The translations under genes and the position numbers were made by a program. The notes below the pieces were generated by a model that saw only the letters and a program-made list of their open reading frames with translations, did not search any database and was not told the DNA's origin. Below, in pieces: positions 8,800-19,233 of a DNA stretch of 64,000 bases. The stretch is from JAFDVL01 sp963794955 (GTDB lineage: Bacteria > Acidobacteriota > Blastocatellia > RBC074). Where the stretch lies: the NCBI GenBank assembly GCA_963794955.1, contig CAWCGF010000038.1, positions 1 to 64,000 on the forward strand, in the 5' to 3' direction. How positions within the stretch are numbered: position 1 is the first letter of the stretch; each line of letters opens with the position of its first letter.

Positions 8800-10796
8800 A
8801 TGTCGAATCCGGAGAGTTATTTATACGAGTTTGGCGAATTTCAACTGGACGTCGTCCGGCGCTTACTTTTGCGCCGGGGCGAGCCGGTGACGATTGCACC
8901 AAAGGTATATGAAGTGCTGCTCGCGCTGGTCGAAACGGCAGGTCAGTCGCGGAGCAAGGATGAATTGATGAGTCGTGTCTGGCCGGATACGGTGGTCGAG
9001 GAAAGCAATTTGACGGTCAGCGTTTCGGCTCTGCGCAAGGTGCTGGGCGAGCGGCGTGGAGCGCATCAATTTATCGCCACGCTGCCCGGCATCGGCTATC
9101 AATTTGTCGCCCCTGTGACCCAGATCAGTCGGCCAGTAAGCGACCTGTCAGTCGTCCCTACGCTGACTTCGTTAGCCGCCGCGCCGTGCAGCAACTCAGA
9201 ACCGGACATTAATTTCCTCCGTCGTGCTGGAAGAAGAACCCGAAGCTGAGGGGCAGATGCGCTTGATGCCCCCACTTGCACGGGCCGCTCCCCAGGCACC
9301 GTTTTACGAACGCGCGGCGCTGGCTGACCGTGGCTGGGGTGGTGCTGGTACTGGCGGGGGCGTGGGCCTGGTATTTTTGGCGCAGACCGCCCGCCACCGT
9401 TGGCCAGGTGCGTTCGCTGGCCGTGCTGCCGTTCAGCCAGTTGGGCGGGCCGCCAGCGGATGAAACCCTGGGCCTGGGTTTGGCCGATGCGCTCATCACC
9501 CGGCTGAGCAATATGGGCGATTTGGCTGTGCGCCCGACCGGCGCGATTCAGTATTACGCCAGCCCGCAACGCGACGTGCGCGCGCTGGCGCAAAAGCTGG
9601 AAGTCGAGGCCGTGCTGGACGGTCGTGTGCAACGCAACGGCGATCAAGTGCGCCTGACTGTGCAATTGGTGCGCGCCGCCGACGGCGTGCCGCTCTGGGC
9701 CGAAAGCTTTGACGAACAATTCACCAACCTGCTGGCCGTCCAGCAGGTGATTTCCGAACGCGTGGCCCACGCGCTGACCTTGCAACTCAGCCGCGACCAA
9801 CGCCAGCGCTTGCAGAAAAACTACACGGCCAATCCCGAAGCCTTTCAGGCGTATTTGAATGGCCGCTATTTCTGGAGCAAGCGCACGCCCGCCGAAGTCA
9901 AAAAAGCCATTGGTTATTTCCAGCAGGCCATTGAACTCGATCCGAGTTATGCGCTGGCCTGGTCGGGTCTGGCAGATGCTTACCTGATCCTGGGCGTCCC
10001 CTCGCTGATGTTGAGCGCGGAGAACGGGGTTGAGAATATCGAAAAGGCGCGGGCCGCCGCCACCAGGGCCTTGCAACTGGACGACACGCTGGCCGAAGCG
10101 CACACCTCAATGGGCGGCATTCTGGCGACCGAGATCGTGCATGAGGACGCCGCCGCGCACCGCGAATTTGCCCGCGCCATCGAACTCAATCCCAACTACG
10201 CGGCGGTCTATCAATATCAGGGATTGGACTACCTGCGCGACGGCGAGCCAACGCTGGCGCTGGCTGCCTTGCAGCGCGCGCGCGTGCTTGATCCGCTCTC
10301 GACCATCACGTACACGAATCTGGGCACGGCGCTCTATTACCTGCGCCGCTACCCTGAGGCGGCCACGCAACTCAACAAGGCACTCGACCTCGATCCCAAG
10401 CTGTTCCGCGCCCATTGGGCGTTGGGCCGGGTTTATGTGGCGCAACAGCAATACGACGCGGCCATCGCTGCCCTGCAAACCGCCGCGCGGCTCTCGAACA
10501 ACGGCCCGCTCGCGCTCGGCTGTCTGGGGCACGCGTATGCGCTGCAAGGCCGCCGCGCCGAGGCGGAACAACTGCTGGCTCAGGTGCGCGCCGCGTACGA
10601 CAAAGAGCAGGTCTCGGCCTACTACCCCGCCATCATCCACGTCGCGCTGGGCGAAACATCGCAAGCCCTGGACTGGCTGGAAAAACAACCGCGCAATTAT
10701 CCGCAAGGAACGCTCAAGGTAGACCCATATCTCGACCCGCTGCGGGCCGAAGCGCGCTTCCAGGCGTTGTTGTCGCAGGGCAGCCAGGCGGATTGA
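8800..10796 (+). CDS. Winged-helix (CadC/OmpR-type) transcriptional regulator with TPR repeats (two frameshifts)
   Basis: Membrane-bound one-component regulator common in Acidobacteria. Residues 1-105 form a Trans_reg_C winged helix (LYEFGEFQLDVVRRLLLRRG, LTVSVSALRKVLGE, GIGYQFVAPV). After a linker comes one membrane segment (WLTVAGVVLVLAGAWAWYFW). A periplasmic part follows with the family pattern RSLAVLPFSQLG, ADALITRLSN and VDGVPLWAESFDEQF-like text, then about six to eight TPR units up to residue 650. The frame shifts near 9215 and again near 9300; joining the pieces gives one continuous protein of about 665 residues. No receiver domain is present, so the signal is presumably sensed by the TPR part. 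Confidence 0.8.
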
Positions 10797-10841
10797 GCCG
10801 GAAGGCAAAGAAGCTCCCTGTCTGGTGGAAATCCTGGTGGC

Positions 10842-11492
10842 CTAGTTGGGAATAAAGCGGGCGAGTTCAGGCCGGATTTGATTAATAAAATCCAGCGCGG
10901 CTTGGCGGGACGCCTCTTCGACACCGGGTTTGTCGCTGGAATCTACCATCACGCGTACCAATGCGGCGTCGGTGCGATTTTTGAAGACGGCATCCTGCAC
11001 GCCATAAATCTTGTCCCAGTATTCACTGGCTTCCATCCGACCGCGGCCTTGATACCAGTAATAGGTAATCATCCGCGCGTTTTCCTTGGCGATGGTGAAG
11101 TCGTTGATGGTCGCGGCAGCATTGTCGGGCAAGTTCATTTTGCCGCGTTGGATGATTTCCCAGCCTGCGCCGGGCAAACAGTTTTGCGGCGAGTGTAGGG
11201 TTTTGCCGCTGCGTTGCGAGAAGTAATACGCCACGAATAAATATACGGCGCGCCCTTCGGCATTGATGTAGGTGCGCGAAAGGTAATCGTCCGGCGCAAG
11301 TAAGCCCAACACGCGCTGTTCCAGCACTTGCGTGTTGTAGATCTTCCACGCGCCGACTTGTTCGGGAAAGTGATCGAACGTCTCCCGCGTGGGAATGTTC
11401 TCGCGTTCGCGGGCTTGGGTGAGATAGGACGTGTAGGCCGCCGCTACCAGCAGGAAAATCAGCATCGCAAAATATTTGGTACGTGAGTTCAT
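10842..11492 (-). CDS. epsI: EpsI family exosortase-associated protein
   Basis: EpsI/DUF3485 protein, about 216 residues with an N-terminal membrane anchor (MNSRTKYFAMLIFLLVAAAY). The start at 11492 is chosen because GGAGG lies at the right distance and the longer frame would begin inside the exosortase gene. Conserved features are the segment YFSQRSGKTLHSPQNCLPGA around residue 110 and a late ITYYWYQGRG. In many bacteria this domain is fused to exosortase A; here it is a separate gene four bases after the exosortase stop, so the two are surely co-expressed. Its biochemical role is not established; it accompanies export of exopolysaccharide or PEP-CTERM proteins. Confidence 0.85.
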   Translation of the reverse strand: MNSRTKYFAMLIFLLVAAAYTSYLTQARERENIPTRETFDHFPEQVGAWKIYNTQVLEQRVLGLLAPDDYLSRTYINAEGRAVYLFVAYYFSQRSGKTLHSPQNCLPGAGWEIIQRGKMNLPDNAAATINDFTIAKENARMITYYWYQGRGRMEASEYWDKIYGVQDAVFKNRTDAALVRVMVDSSDKPGVEEASRQAALDFINQIRPELARFIPN

Positions 11493-11496
11493 CTGA

Positions 11497-12378
11497 TTAC
11501 CTCCAACGCTCCGGCAAAAACTTTGAAGCAAAACGCAGCGCCTGCGCTACGGCCAGCAGCAAAATCATCGCAACAATAAACATCAGCCAGCCGGAAAAGG
11601 CGTGCTGGAAACCTTGCGCGGCTTCTTCGCCGCGATAATGGGCCATAATGCCTGTGATCGTGACGCGCGCCGCATTCGTGACAATCGCAATGGGAATTAC
11701 CGATGCCACCAGTACAAGCTGCCGCCACCATTTCGATTCGGTGAAATAGGCATAGGTTACGGCCAGGGTGGCAAGTGACATCAGGGAGCGAATCCCGCTA
11801 CAGGCTTCGACGACTTCGAGTTTCATCTGCGCGAGTTCAATGACGTTGCCTTCGCGGAATGCCGGGATGCCAATCATGTTAATGACCCGTGCGGCGTAAT
11901 CGGAAGCGATGAGTTGCAGCGGAAACGCGATGCGATTAAAGATCAGCAGCGGGATGGGGATCGCCAATAGCAACAACAATAAAGGAAATGTCATTTGTTT
12001 GAGCCAGCCTTTGCCGCCGAAATACAGAATCAGGCTGATGATGGCCAGGAGGAACGAAATGCGCGTAATGAATAATTCTGCGCCGACAGTGCCCGCCCAC
12101 AGCATCAGCACCGCCAGCACCATCAGCCCGCCGCCGATCCACGTCATCGGACGCGTCGCTAAAGCCTGGAGCCGATCCCGGTTTTGCCAGATGGCATAGC
12201 CCGCGATAAGTGGCACTAACAGTCCATGCGAATAGTTTTCGTCGTTGTACCAATCGCTGGTCAGGCGGCGCAACACGTCGAAATAAAGCCAACCCAAGGC
12301 CAGACAGAGCAAACCGCCGCGCCAAAGTTGATGTTGACTAATAGTAAATTCTCCCACTCTGATTTCTTGCACGCTCAC
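11497..12378 (-). CDS. xrt: Exosortase
   Basis: Integral-membrane cysteine transpeptidase that processes proteins with a PEP-CTERM-type C-terminal signal. The 293-residue protein has about eight membrane helices. The catalytic triad pattern is visible: cysteine in VEACSGIRSLMSL (about residue 193), arginine in TNAARVTITG (about 235) and histidine in FQHAFSGWLMF (about 255). The GTG at 12378 is the start, with GAAGAGG upstream. It pairs with EpsI immediately downstream. No PEP-CTERM substrate gene was found in this window, so its targets must lie elsewhere. The subtype cannot be assigned with confidence. Confidence 0.88.
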   Translation of the reverse strand: MSVQEIRVGEFTISQHQLWRGGLLCLALGWLYFDVLRRLTSDWYNDENYSHGLLVPLIAGYAIWQNRDRLQALATRPMTWIGGGLMVLAVLMLWAGTVGAELFITRISFLLAIISLILYFGGKGWLKQMTFPLLLLLLAIPIPLLIFNRIAFPLQLIASDYAARVINMIGIPAFREGNVIELAQMKLEVVEACSGIRSLMSLATLAVTYAYFTESKWWRQLVLVASVIPIAIVTNAARVTITGIMAHYRGEEAAQGFQHAFSGWLMFIVAMILLLAVAQALRFASKFLPERWR

Positions 12379-13253
12379 CTCTTCTTGGTCGTTACGTCTT
12401 CGTCAGGTTGTCAAAACACGTCACCTGAGAATCACATTTATTGTCAGATACACGTTTCAAGCTCGTGTTTAGTTCGGCGGCAAATCGCTCCATCCCCTCG
12501 GACTAAAAATCCTGCTGGCTGATAACTCCGACTGTTTTCTATCGGTTACAAAATGGAGAGGGACCATCACGAAGAAATGCTGTTTACGTTTGATCTTTGT
12601 TGGCACAGGGTTTGTCTTAGCTTTCAGTGTGTGTGAGTTTGAATAAACATTCCCTTGTCGGCACCCTCGTCACTGACGGTGCCGACATTTTCAAACATCA
12701 GTTCTTTCGGATTACCAGGATATTGAGTTCGGACGATAAGACTCCCGCGACCTAACAGCACTTGCTTTTAGTGCCGCCAGAGTTTCCTCTCGTCTGTAGC
12801 GGCGTCATTGAAACGGGGCATCAATGGCGCCGTCTTAATTTCTATCACAAAAAAACCAATGGGGCCGGCGCGCGCAATGTTAGTGCAAAACGGGCGCGCT
12901 GTCACCTGATAACTACCAAAACTGTCCCGCCGTTCTACCGACAAAAGCAAACTCCGTCCACGAGGCGGAGACGCAAAATTCAACGTCTCAGCAAGACGAT
13001 TGAGCTACCGAAGTAGAGAAGCTATCTGACAGCGCTGCCCAGACAGCGTTGCATGAATGCTGCCAGTTAAGAGCAGCGCACCCGAAGAAGCGAAACCTTT
13101 CCTTCCCGTCTGTTCAGGTTCTTTCCCCACCTGAGGACACTCCTGTTTCGCCTTCCCGTCTGCACCTCTCTTAACGCCACCCCCTGATTCCTGCTTGGTA
13201 CGTGCCCACTTGTACCAATTGCTTTTGGCCGGTAGGACCTAGCCGAACACGCT
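12379..13253. other. Non-coding gap with one strong hairpin
   Basis: These 875 bp separate two divergently transcribed genes and should hold both promoters. A 9-bp perfect stem, GTCGGCACC (12657-12665) with GGTGCCGAC (12678-12686), is followed by ATTTTC, so it could end a short plus-strand transcript or act as a leader structure. A frame at 12762-13016 has no family features and overlaps an opposite-strand frame; I do not call it a gene. Confidence 0.45.
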
Positions 13254-16200
13254 ATGAACTACCGAAAAAATCGCTCTCCCTTCGTCGCCCAGAGCCTACT
13301 GTGGCTATTTGCCATTAGTATTTTTTCTTCTTTCGCGTTGGCGCAAAACGTCGAACTGCGAATCCCCCTCCAAGTTTCCCAAACGTCCTTACCCCTCACG
13401 CTCGGCGTGCCACTCAGCGAAGCCACCGAGATTCGCAATACGACCAAGCTGTCGTTGCTCGATCCAAGCGGCAATACGGTAGCCATGCAAGCGCGCGTCT
13501 TGGCCCGTTGGCAAGGCCTGGCAAAAGACGAAAGCAAAGCCATTAAATGGCTCTTGCTGGATTTCACGCCCAAAGTTCCAGGTGCTTATACGTTAACGAA
13601 CGCGGGCCTCGCTACACCGGCTCTCACGGCCATCAGTGTTATTCAAACCGCCGATAAAATCAGTCTGGGTTCGTCGCGCGTCAAAATTGAATTCGCGCGC
13701 CAGGACACCGCCCTGGTTCCCAGCTTCAAAATTGACGATGCCGAGCAATTGACTGCCGCACTGACCGTGCAAGGGCTGTTCTCGCGCTCAGCCATTGTCG
13801 TTACACAACCGACTTCATCCGACACCTTGACGGTCAATGATACCAGCTTGCTCACGCCTGGCATGAAGATGCGTTTTGAGCATGGGGCAACACTCAAGTG
13901 GCCGGTTGAGAAAGGCTGGACATCGGTGTGGAGCCAGGATCAGCAATTGCGCGGCAATCATCGCTACTTGCTTGATGAAGGGACACCGCAACAGGAAGAA
14001 TTGCTCGTCACTGAAGCCAATTATGGCACACTAAAACTCACTACGCCGCTCAAATTCAATCATCCGGCAGGAGCCAAACTCCGTGACCTCACTGTCGAGC
14101 AGGAAGTCGCCACCATCAAATCTATCAATGGACAGACGATCACCTTCACTGCACCACTAGCACAAAATCACGTCACGAGCGATTGCCTGCGGGCAGAAGG
14201 GCTTTTGCCCGTCAACGCTTTTGCGAACGTGGAAAATGCGGTCGTTGAAGAGGCCAATGCCTTGCGTGTGGTTATCAAACAGACAGGCCATTTCACCTTG
14301 CCACAAACAGCGACTGAGGCCGTTAGCGCAGTCCCGACCGCCGCGCCAACGCTAAGCTTTACGCTGCGGTATTACATTTATGCCGATCAGCCGTTCGTGC
14401 GAGTGCGGCTGCGGTTAATGAACGAAGGCACCTACGGCTTCGGCGCGACGCGCTTGCAACAAGGGCCGTACACGCAACACGTCCTACTGCGTAGTTTGTC
14501 TGCCGTAGTTCCGACGATTGCAGGCGGCAATAACAAAGTGCGAGTGACCGAGGCTGCGGATGCGTATGTCAGAGTCGCCGCCAAACAAAATGCGGCCCAA
14601 CTGAGCGCAGGCAATTTTGAAATTGCCGTACCGGAGTTTGCCGAAAACTTTCCGAAGGCGCTGAATGCCGAGGCCAAAGGCTTGCGCTTTGACATCCTGC
14701 CCGATCTGGGCAGCGATTATCAGTTCGATGGCGCACGCGCAAAAACCACTGACTTTTACCTGGGGCGCAATACGGGCAACGCGATGGCGCTCACCAATAC
14801 GCTCGGCGCGAGCATCGAACCGGCTTACCTGGCTCGCACGGGCGCAATTCGTCCGCTGTTGGTAGAAAAGCGCAATTGGTCAAAACAATTCCCGAATGAT
14901 CCTGAACTCGCCGAAGCTGCCACCCGAGCCGAGCGACATTTAGCCGTTGGTTATGCGGTCGAAAACAGTGATGGCAATGCGCGTAATCCGGCGCAATCCA
15001 TTTATGAATACCGGCTGCGCGATGAAATGGGCGCGAATCTGGGCTGGCGCAATTTCGGTGATGTCGCGTGGGCGGCGGGGTATGCCAATGCGCATTACGA
15101 TTTGCCGTTTATCTTGCTGCGCGAATACCTGCGCACGGGCGATGCACGCGCGTTCCAGGCGGGCAGCGAAATGGCGCGGTATCGGGCGGATTGGGGCCAG
15201 TATCACGCCAATGATTACTGGGACAGCGAAGGCACGTACAACATGCGCGGTGTCGCCTTTTACGAAAAAGGCGATCACGGCTCGGAGGTCTTGCCGCTGC
15301 TCACACACAACTGGATTGAAGGCATGTGGTTGCATTGGGCGTTAACAGGCGACGAAGCGGTACACGAATCAGCGGTCGAAAGCAGCGAAGCTCTCACGCG
15401 CTTTTTGAATTATGAATTCACCGCCCACAATGCGCTCAAATGGAATGAATCGCGTTGGCTTGGCTGGCCCGCGCTGGGCTTGATCGCCGCCTGGCGCTAT
15501 AGGGGCGATGCACGGTATCTCGATTCCTCACGCAAGGCGGTGTATTTGCTGATGCAGGCCGAAGAACAAGCGGGCAAGAAAGGCTGGTTTATCCCGGAAA
15601 CGTCCGGCATTGGCCCGGTCACGCAGCCGTTTATGTGGGCGGGGTATTGTCAGCTCGGAATCATCGAATACTGGCGCGAAACTAACGACAGTCGCGTGGC
15701 CGATTTTATTGTGCGCGTCGCCGATTGGTTGCTCGGCAAGACGGGTTCGCAAGCGGTGTTACGCGGCGGGAAGAAGTTGAGTGACGGCACCTATCAACCG
15801 TTCGGCGCGGAATTGGAATGGTCGCCGGAGCGCCAACTAAGTGCACCAGTCAATGAATTGGCGATGCTCAATTTGCCGGTACTTGTGACCGCCGCCCGCA
15901 TCACGAATCGGGTGGATTTGCGGGCGACGGCCAGACAGCTTTTCCGTGATGTGGCCTTCTACCGTGACATCAACGACGGCCAGGCGATTGATCCCGCCTA
16001 TCGCGCGCTCATCAATTTCCGTGCGTTTCAATTCGGCGGGAATGCGCCCAAAGTCTACGGACATACAGGTCTGACGATGTCAGAGTATTTGCCTGATTTG
16101 GTGGGAGCGTTGGTTGCCCCACGCAATAAAAATACCAATGCCTTGCTCGAAGACGCCTCGATGCAAACAGTGCAAGTCGGGCAATCGCTCAAAGTCGCCT

Positions 16201-17429
16201 TGCGAAAAATAGATGAAAATGGCCTGCCGTTTCAATTGACTGCGACTAACTTGCCCGCCAATGCAAGCCTTGCCAACAACGAATTCACGTTCGCGCCCGT
16301 TGCCGCACAAGCCGACCAGCTCTTCCAAGTACGGTTTACGGGCAGCACGGCAAGTACACTACTCAATGCCAAACTCGATATTGTAGTGCTGGCAAATGGC
16401 CAACCCCCACAAGTTCAGTTGCTCTCGCCAACCAACAAACAACGGCTGATCATTGGCAAGCCCGCCCGCATTAGCTGGGAAACACAGGCGGCGAACGCGA
16501 TCACGAAATACGAACTGCGATTGTCCACCGATGGCGGCGCATCGTATCCAACGGTGCTGGCACAATTGCCAGGCGACGCGCAGGCATTTGATTGGAAGGT
16601 GCCGGAATCGTTGGCGAGCCAGCGGCGCGCGTCTTTGCGATTGATGGTCGTTGCGGTTGACGCGCAAAACCGTGTGGGAATAGATGTCACGACACAAGAC
16701 CTGTCAGTTGCCGGACAATTAGCCGTCGTTTCTGCCGCGCACTATTTGCCGACGCTGGCACCCGGTTCGTTGTCCAGCGCCTTCGGCACGAAGCTGGCGG
16801 TGCCACTCACACAGCTTGAGCCTTCGGCTTCACTCTATCAGCGCAACGGCACGACCGTCGAACTACTGGACAGCGCCGGTCAGTATCACCGCATTCCGCT
16901 GTTCTTTGCGGCAAGTGTCGCGGATGGCAGCTACGATCAAGTGAATTTCTATCTGCCGGAAGAAATTGCATCGGGCGAAGCAATCGTAACGATTACGGCG
17001 GCAAGTGGCGAGGTGTCGCAAGGTACGGTCACTATTCAGCCAGTTGCGCCTGCAATCTTCACAATCAACCAAAGCGGGCAGGGAGAAGCCGCTGTAGTCG
17101 GAACAAGTGATGGTGTGACTTACGATTTTGGTTATGCCAAACAAGACCCGAATCGAGATGTATTTGTTTCGCTTTTTGGCACAGGTTGGCGCTTTGCGAA
17201 TCAACCCTCCGGCGGTGTTACAAACGAACTTGTCGCGGCGAGCAGCACGCTCACAGTGGAGGTCAACCGGCAACCCGTCGAAGTTGTCTATGCCGGAGCG
17301 CAACCGGAATATCTAGGCCTGGATCAAATCAACATCAAGTTGCCGCGTACATTGTTGCCAGGCGTGTATCCGATGGTAATTAAAATCGGCGGGCAGATGA
17401 GCAATGCGGTGTTGTTGCGGGTGAAATAG
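13254..17429 (+). CDS. Large secreted protein: RIFT-barrel/alpha-toroid polysaccharide-lyase-like, with Solibacter C-terminal domain
   Basis: 1,391 residues with an N-terminal signal peptide (LLWLFAISIFSSFALAQ). Residues about 35-560 resemble the beta-rich modules of exo-rhamnogalacturonan-lyase-like (PcRGLX/YetA) proteins, opening with LRIPLQVSQTSLPLTLGVPL. About 580-960 look like an alpha-helical toroid (GDVAWAAGYANAHYDLPFIL, WIEGMWLHWALTGDEAVHES). One or two Ig-like domains follow. The last 230 residues match the acidobacterial C-terminal domain TIGR03437 (LAPGSLSSAFGTKLA, PAIFTINQSGQGEAAV, DVFVSLFGTGWRFA, PEYLGLDQINIKLP). It likely acts outside the cell on pectin-like or other acidic polysaccharide. 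Substrate and catalysis are inferred; no active-site residue is assigned. Confidence 0.7.
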   Translation: MNYRKNRSPFVAQSLLWLFAISIFSSFALAQNVELRIPLQVSQTSLPLTLGVPLSEATEIRNTTKLSLLDPSGNTVAMQARVLARWQGLAKDESKAIKWLLLDFTPKVPGAYTLTNAGLATPALTAISVIQTADKISLGSSRVKIEFARQDTALVPSFKIDDAEQLTAALTVQGLFSRSAIVVTQPTSSDTLTVNDTSLLTPGMKMRFEHGATLKWPVEKGWTSVWSQDQQLRGNHRYLLDEGTPQQEELLVTEANYGTLKLTTPLKFNHPAGAKLRDLTVEQEVATIKSINGQTITFTAPLAQNHVTSDCLRAEGLLPVNAFANVENAVVEEANALRVVIKQTGHFTLPQTATEAVSAVPTAAPTLSFTLRYYIYADQPFVRVRLRLMNEGTYGFGATRLQQGPYTQHVLLRSLSAVVPTIAGGNNKVRVTEAADAYVRVAAKQNAAQLSAGNFEIAVPEFAENFPKALNAEAKGLRFDILPDLGSDYQFDGARAKTTDFYLGRNTGNAMALTNTLGASIEPAYLARTGAIRPLLVEKRNWSKQFPNDPELAEAATRAERHLAVGYAVENSDGNARNPAQSIYEYRLRDEMGANLGWRNFGDVAWAAGYANAHYDLPFILLREYLRTGDARAFQAGSEMARYRADWGQYHANDYWDSEGTYNMRGVAFYEKGDHGSEVLPLLTHNWIEGMWLHWALTGDEAVHESAVESSEALTRFLNYEFTAHNALKWNESRWLGWPALGLIAAWRYRGDARYLDSSRKAVYLLMQAEEQAGKKGWFIPETSGIGPVTQPFMWAGYCQLGIIEYWRETNDSRVADFIVRVADWLLGKTGSQAVLRGGKKLSDGTYQPFGAELEWSPERQLSAPVNELAMLNLPVLVTAARITNRVDLRATARQLFRDVAFYRDINDGQAIDPAYRALINFRAFQFGGNAPKVYGHTGLTMSEYLPDLVGALVAPRNKNTNALLEDASMQTVQVGQSLKVALRKIDENGLPFQLTATNLPANASLANNEFTFAPVAAQADQLFQVRFTGSTASTLLNAKLDIVVLANGQPPQVQLLSPTNKQRLIIGKPARISWETQAANAITKYELRLSTDGGASYPTVLAQLPGDAQAFDWKVPESLASQRRASLRLMVVAVDAQNRVGIDVTTQDLSVAGQLAVVSAAHYLPTLAPGSLSSAFGTKLAVPLTQLEPSASLYQRNGTTVELLDSAGQYHRIPLFFAASVADGSYDQVNFYLPEEIASGEAIVTITAASGEVSQGTVTIQPVAPAIFTINQSGQGEAAVVGTSDGVTYDFGYAKQDPNRDVFVSLFGTGWRFANQPSGGVTNELVAASSTLTVEVNRQPVEVVYAGAQPEYLGLDQINIKLPRTLLPGVYPMVIKIGGQMSNAVLLRVK

Positions 17430-17431
17430 TA

Positions 17432-17468
17432 GAAGAATAAGGCGCTAAATTTAGGAGCGCAATTCTTC
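17432..17468. terminator. Imperfect hairpin between convergent genes
   Basis: GAAGAAT (17432-17438) pairs with ATTCTTC (17462-17468), with an inner GGCGCT/GGAGCGC pairing. It sits exactly between the stop of the 1,391-residue gene and the stop of the leftward gene at 17467, so it may end transcription from either side. Confidence 0.4.
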
Positions 17469-17784
17469 ACTTATCCTTCAGCAGCACTTTGCTTTTTGGA
17501 TATTTCATCCGCATCCCGCTTTTCTCGACGATCCAACTGCCGTTTTCTTTATCGTTGGCGACAACGACGCCGAGGTAGCTATTGGAAACGGTGCCATACG
17601 CAAACTTGCCGAGGTTTGGGTCTTTCGTGGTGAAAAAAGGCTGATACCACAGCAAGGCAACAACCACTGCTAAAATCACCGCAAGGAGAAAATGCTTGAG
17701 CAGTTTGAAGAAGAATTTGAAGAGTACCCAACCCACGACGAGCAGGACGATGGCAGCGGCAACCATGAACACGGAGGATTCCAT
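17467..17784 (-). CDS. Small membrane protein of unknown function, downstream of mgtE
   Basis: 105 residues. Two hydrophobic segments (about 5-25 and 30-48: VAAAIVLLVVGWVLF and HFLLAVILAVVVALLWY) are followed by a soluble tail of about 55 residues with GTVSNSYLGVVVANDKENGSW, which suggests a small beta domain. It lies 14 bases after mgtE on the same strand and is probably co-transcribed. I do not recognise the family. A link to magnesium transport is only positional. Confidence 0.65.
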   Translation of the reverse strand: MESSVFMVAAAIVLLVVGWVLFKFFFKLLKHFLLAVILAVVVALLWYQPFFTTKDPNLGKFAYGTVSNSYLGVVVANDKENGSWIVEKSGMRMKYPKSKVLLKDK

Positions 17785-17798
17785 AAGCTTGAGCCGGG

Positions 17799-19175
17799 TT
17801 AGGCTAAAAATTTCAACAGCAACGTGGCGAGGCCGAGGAACGACATAAAGCCACCAATATCTGTACAGGTCGTCACAAACACCGTCGAAGCCAGAGCAGG
17901 ATCGGCTTTCAGCTTCTTGAGAATAAGCGGAACGGCGGTGCCAGCAATCCCCGCGATCAGCATGTTATTGATCATCGCTAACGCAATAATGCCACCGATG
18001 ATGGCTATTTTGGTATTGGCTCCATACCACAGCCAAACCACCAGGGCAGCCACAATGCCCGTGGCCATGCCATTGGCCAGCCCAACTAAGGCTTCTTTGA
18101 AAATCACGCGACGACTGTTTTCCCAAGTCACCTCGCCGAGCGCCAAGCCACGCACCATTACAGCTAAGGTCTGCGTTGCGGCATTCCCTCCCATTCCTGC
18201 AACGATGGGCATCAGCGAGGCTAAGACCGTAACCTTGGCAATCGTACCTTCAAACAAATGCACTACCGTTGACGCCAAAATTGCCGTGGCCAAATTTACA
18301 AGCAGCCACGGCAGGCGCAATTTCACCGAGCGAATCGGCGCACTCAAGGCATTATCATCCGAACTGACGCCAGCCAACGCGTAGATGTCCTCGGTCGCTT
18401 CTTCCCGAATCACGTCCAACACGTCATCTACGGTGACAACGCCGACGAGTTTATTTTCGGTATCTACCACCGGTACACCGAGCAGGTTATAACGCGCCAC
18501 GATGCGCGCCACTTCTTCCTGATCGGTTTCGGTGCGGACGCTGATGACGTCCGTGCTCATGATCTTTTTGAGCGGCGTTGTGGGAGGTACGAGCAACAAT
18601 TGCCGCAAGCTGACGACACCGACCAAGTGGCTGCGGTCATCCACGATGTACAGGTAAAACACCAATTCAATATCGCTGCTGGCCTTTTGAATCGCGGAAA
18701 CGGCTTCGCCCACGGTCAGGTCTTCGGTTAAGGCGAAGACGTCGGGCGTCATGATGCGACCTGCCGTATACTCGGCAAAGCTCAGCAATTCCTGCACGTC
18801 GGTCGAAGCTTCGATTTTCATCAAATCGAGCAACCGTTCGCGCAACTCTTCCGGGAATTTTTCAATGAACAGTGCCGCATCATCTGACGGCAATTCCTGT
18901 AATACCTGGGCAATTTCTTCCGGCGTCAGCGTGTGCAATAACTCAATGCCCTCTTCGACACCGAGTTCGCTCAAACTGTCAGCCGCGAGTTCTCTGTCCT
19001 GGTGTGAGAGCACCGCAAACACGGCATGCCGATCAAGCTCATTGAGGCCGTGCAAGACTTGCGCAACGTCCGCTGGCCGCCCTTTATGCAGTACATTCAT
19101 GGCACGCGTCGTCGCGCCGCGCCGAATCAAGCGGCGCACCGAATCAAGCATTAAGGTGATCTTCTGCGATTGCAT
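17799..19175 (-). CDS. mgtE: MgtE magnesium transporter
   Basis: Mg2+-selective channel/transporter of the inner membrane. The 458 residues have the normal layout: N-terminal MgtE helical domain (about 30-130, LHGLNELDRHAVFAVLSHQD), two CBS domains (about 135-260, including AGRIMTPDVFAL and VVSLRQLLLVPPTTPLKKIM) that sense cytosolic Mg2+, the plug helix, and five membrane helices from about 320. The pore-lining motif region reads LMPIVAGMGGNAATQTLAVMVRG. A 6-bp hairpin (19191-19207) lies just upstream of the start. The preceding leftward genes end in a strong terminator, so mgtE should have its own promoter at about 19176-19235. No M-box is seen. Confidence 0.93.
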   Translation of the reverse strand: MQSQKITLMLDSVRRLIRRGATTRAMNVLHKGRPADVAQVLHGLNELDRHAVFAVLSHQDRELAADSLSELGVEEGIELLHTLTPEEIAQVLQELPSDDAALFIEKFPEELRERLLDLMKIEASTDVQELLSFAEYTAGRIMTPDVFALTEDLTVGEAVSAIQKASSDIELVFYLYIVDDRSHLVGVVSLRQLLLVPPTTPLKKIMSTDVISVRTETDQEEVARIVARYNLLGVPVVDTENKLVGVVTVDDVLDVIREEATEDIYALAGVSSDDNALSAPIRSVKLRLPWLLVNLATAILASTVVHLFEGTIAKVTVLASLMPIVAGMGGNAATQTLAVMVRGLALGEVTWENSRRVIFKEALVGLANGMATGIVAALVVWLWYGANTKIAIIGGIIALAMINNMLIAGIAGTAVPLILKKLKADPALASTVFVTTCTDIGGFMSFLGLATLLLKFLA

Positions 19176-19233
19176 AACCAGCTTTCAGTTCTTGGCCGTT
19201 AGCCAAGGACTAATGACGTCCCCAAACGGACAA

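Noticed and set aside
19176..19233. M-box magnesium riboswitch before mgtE
   Set aside because: The leader is too short and shows only a 6-bp hairpin.
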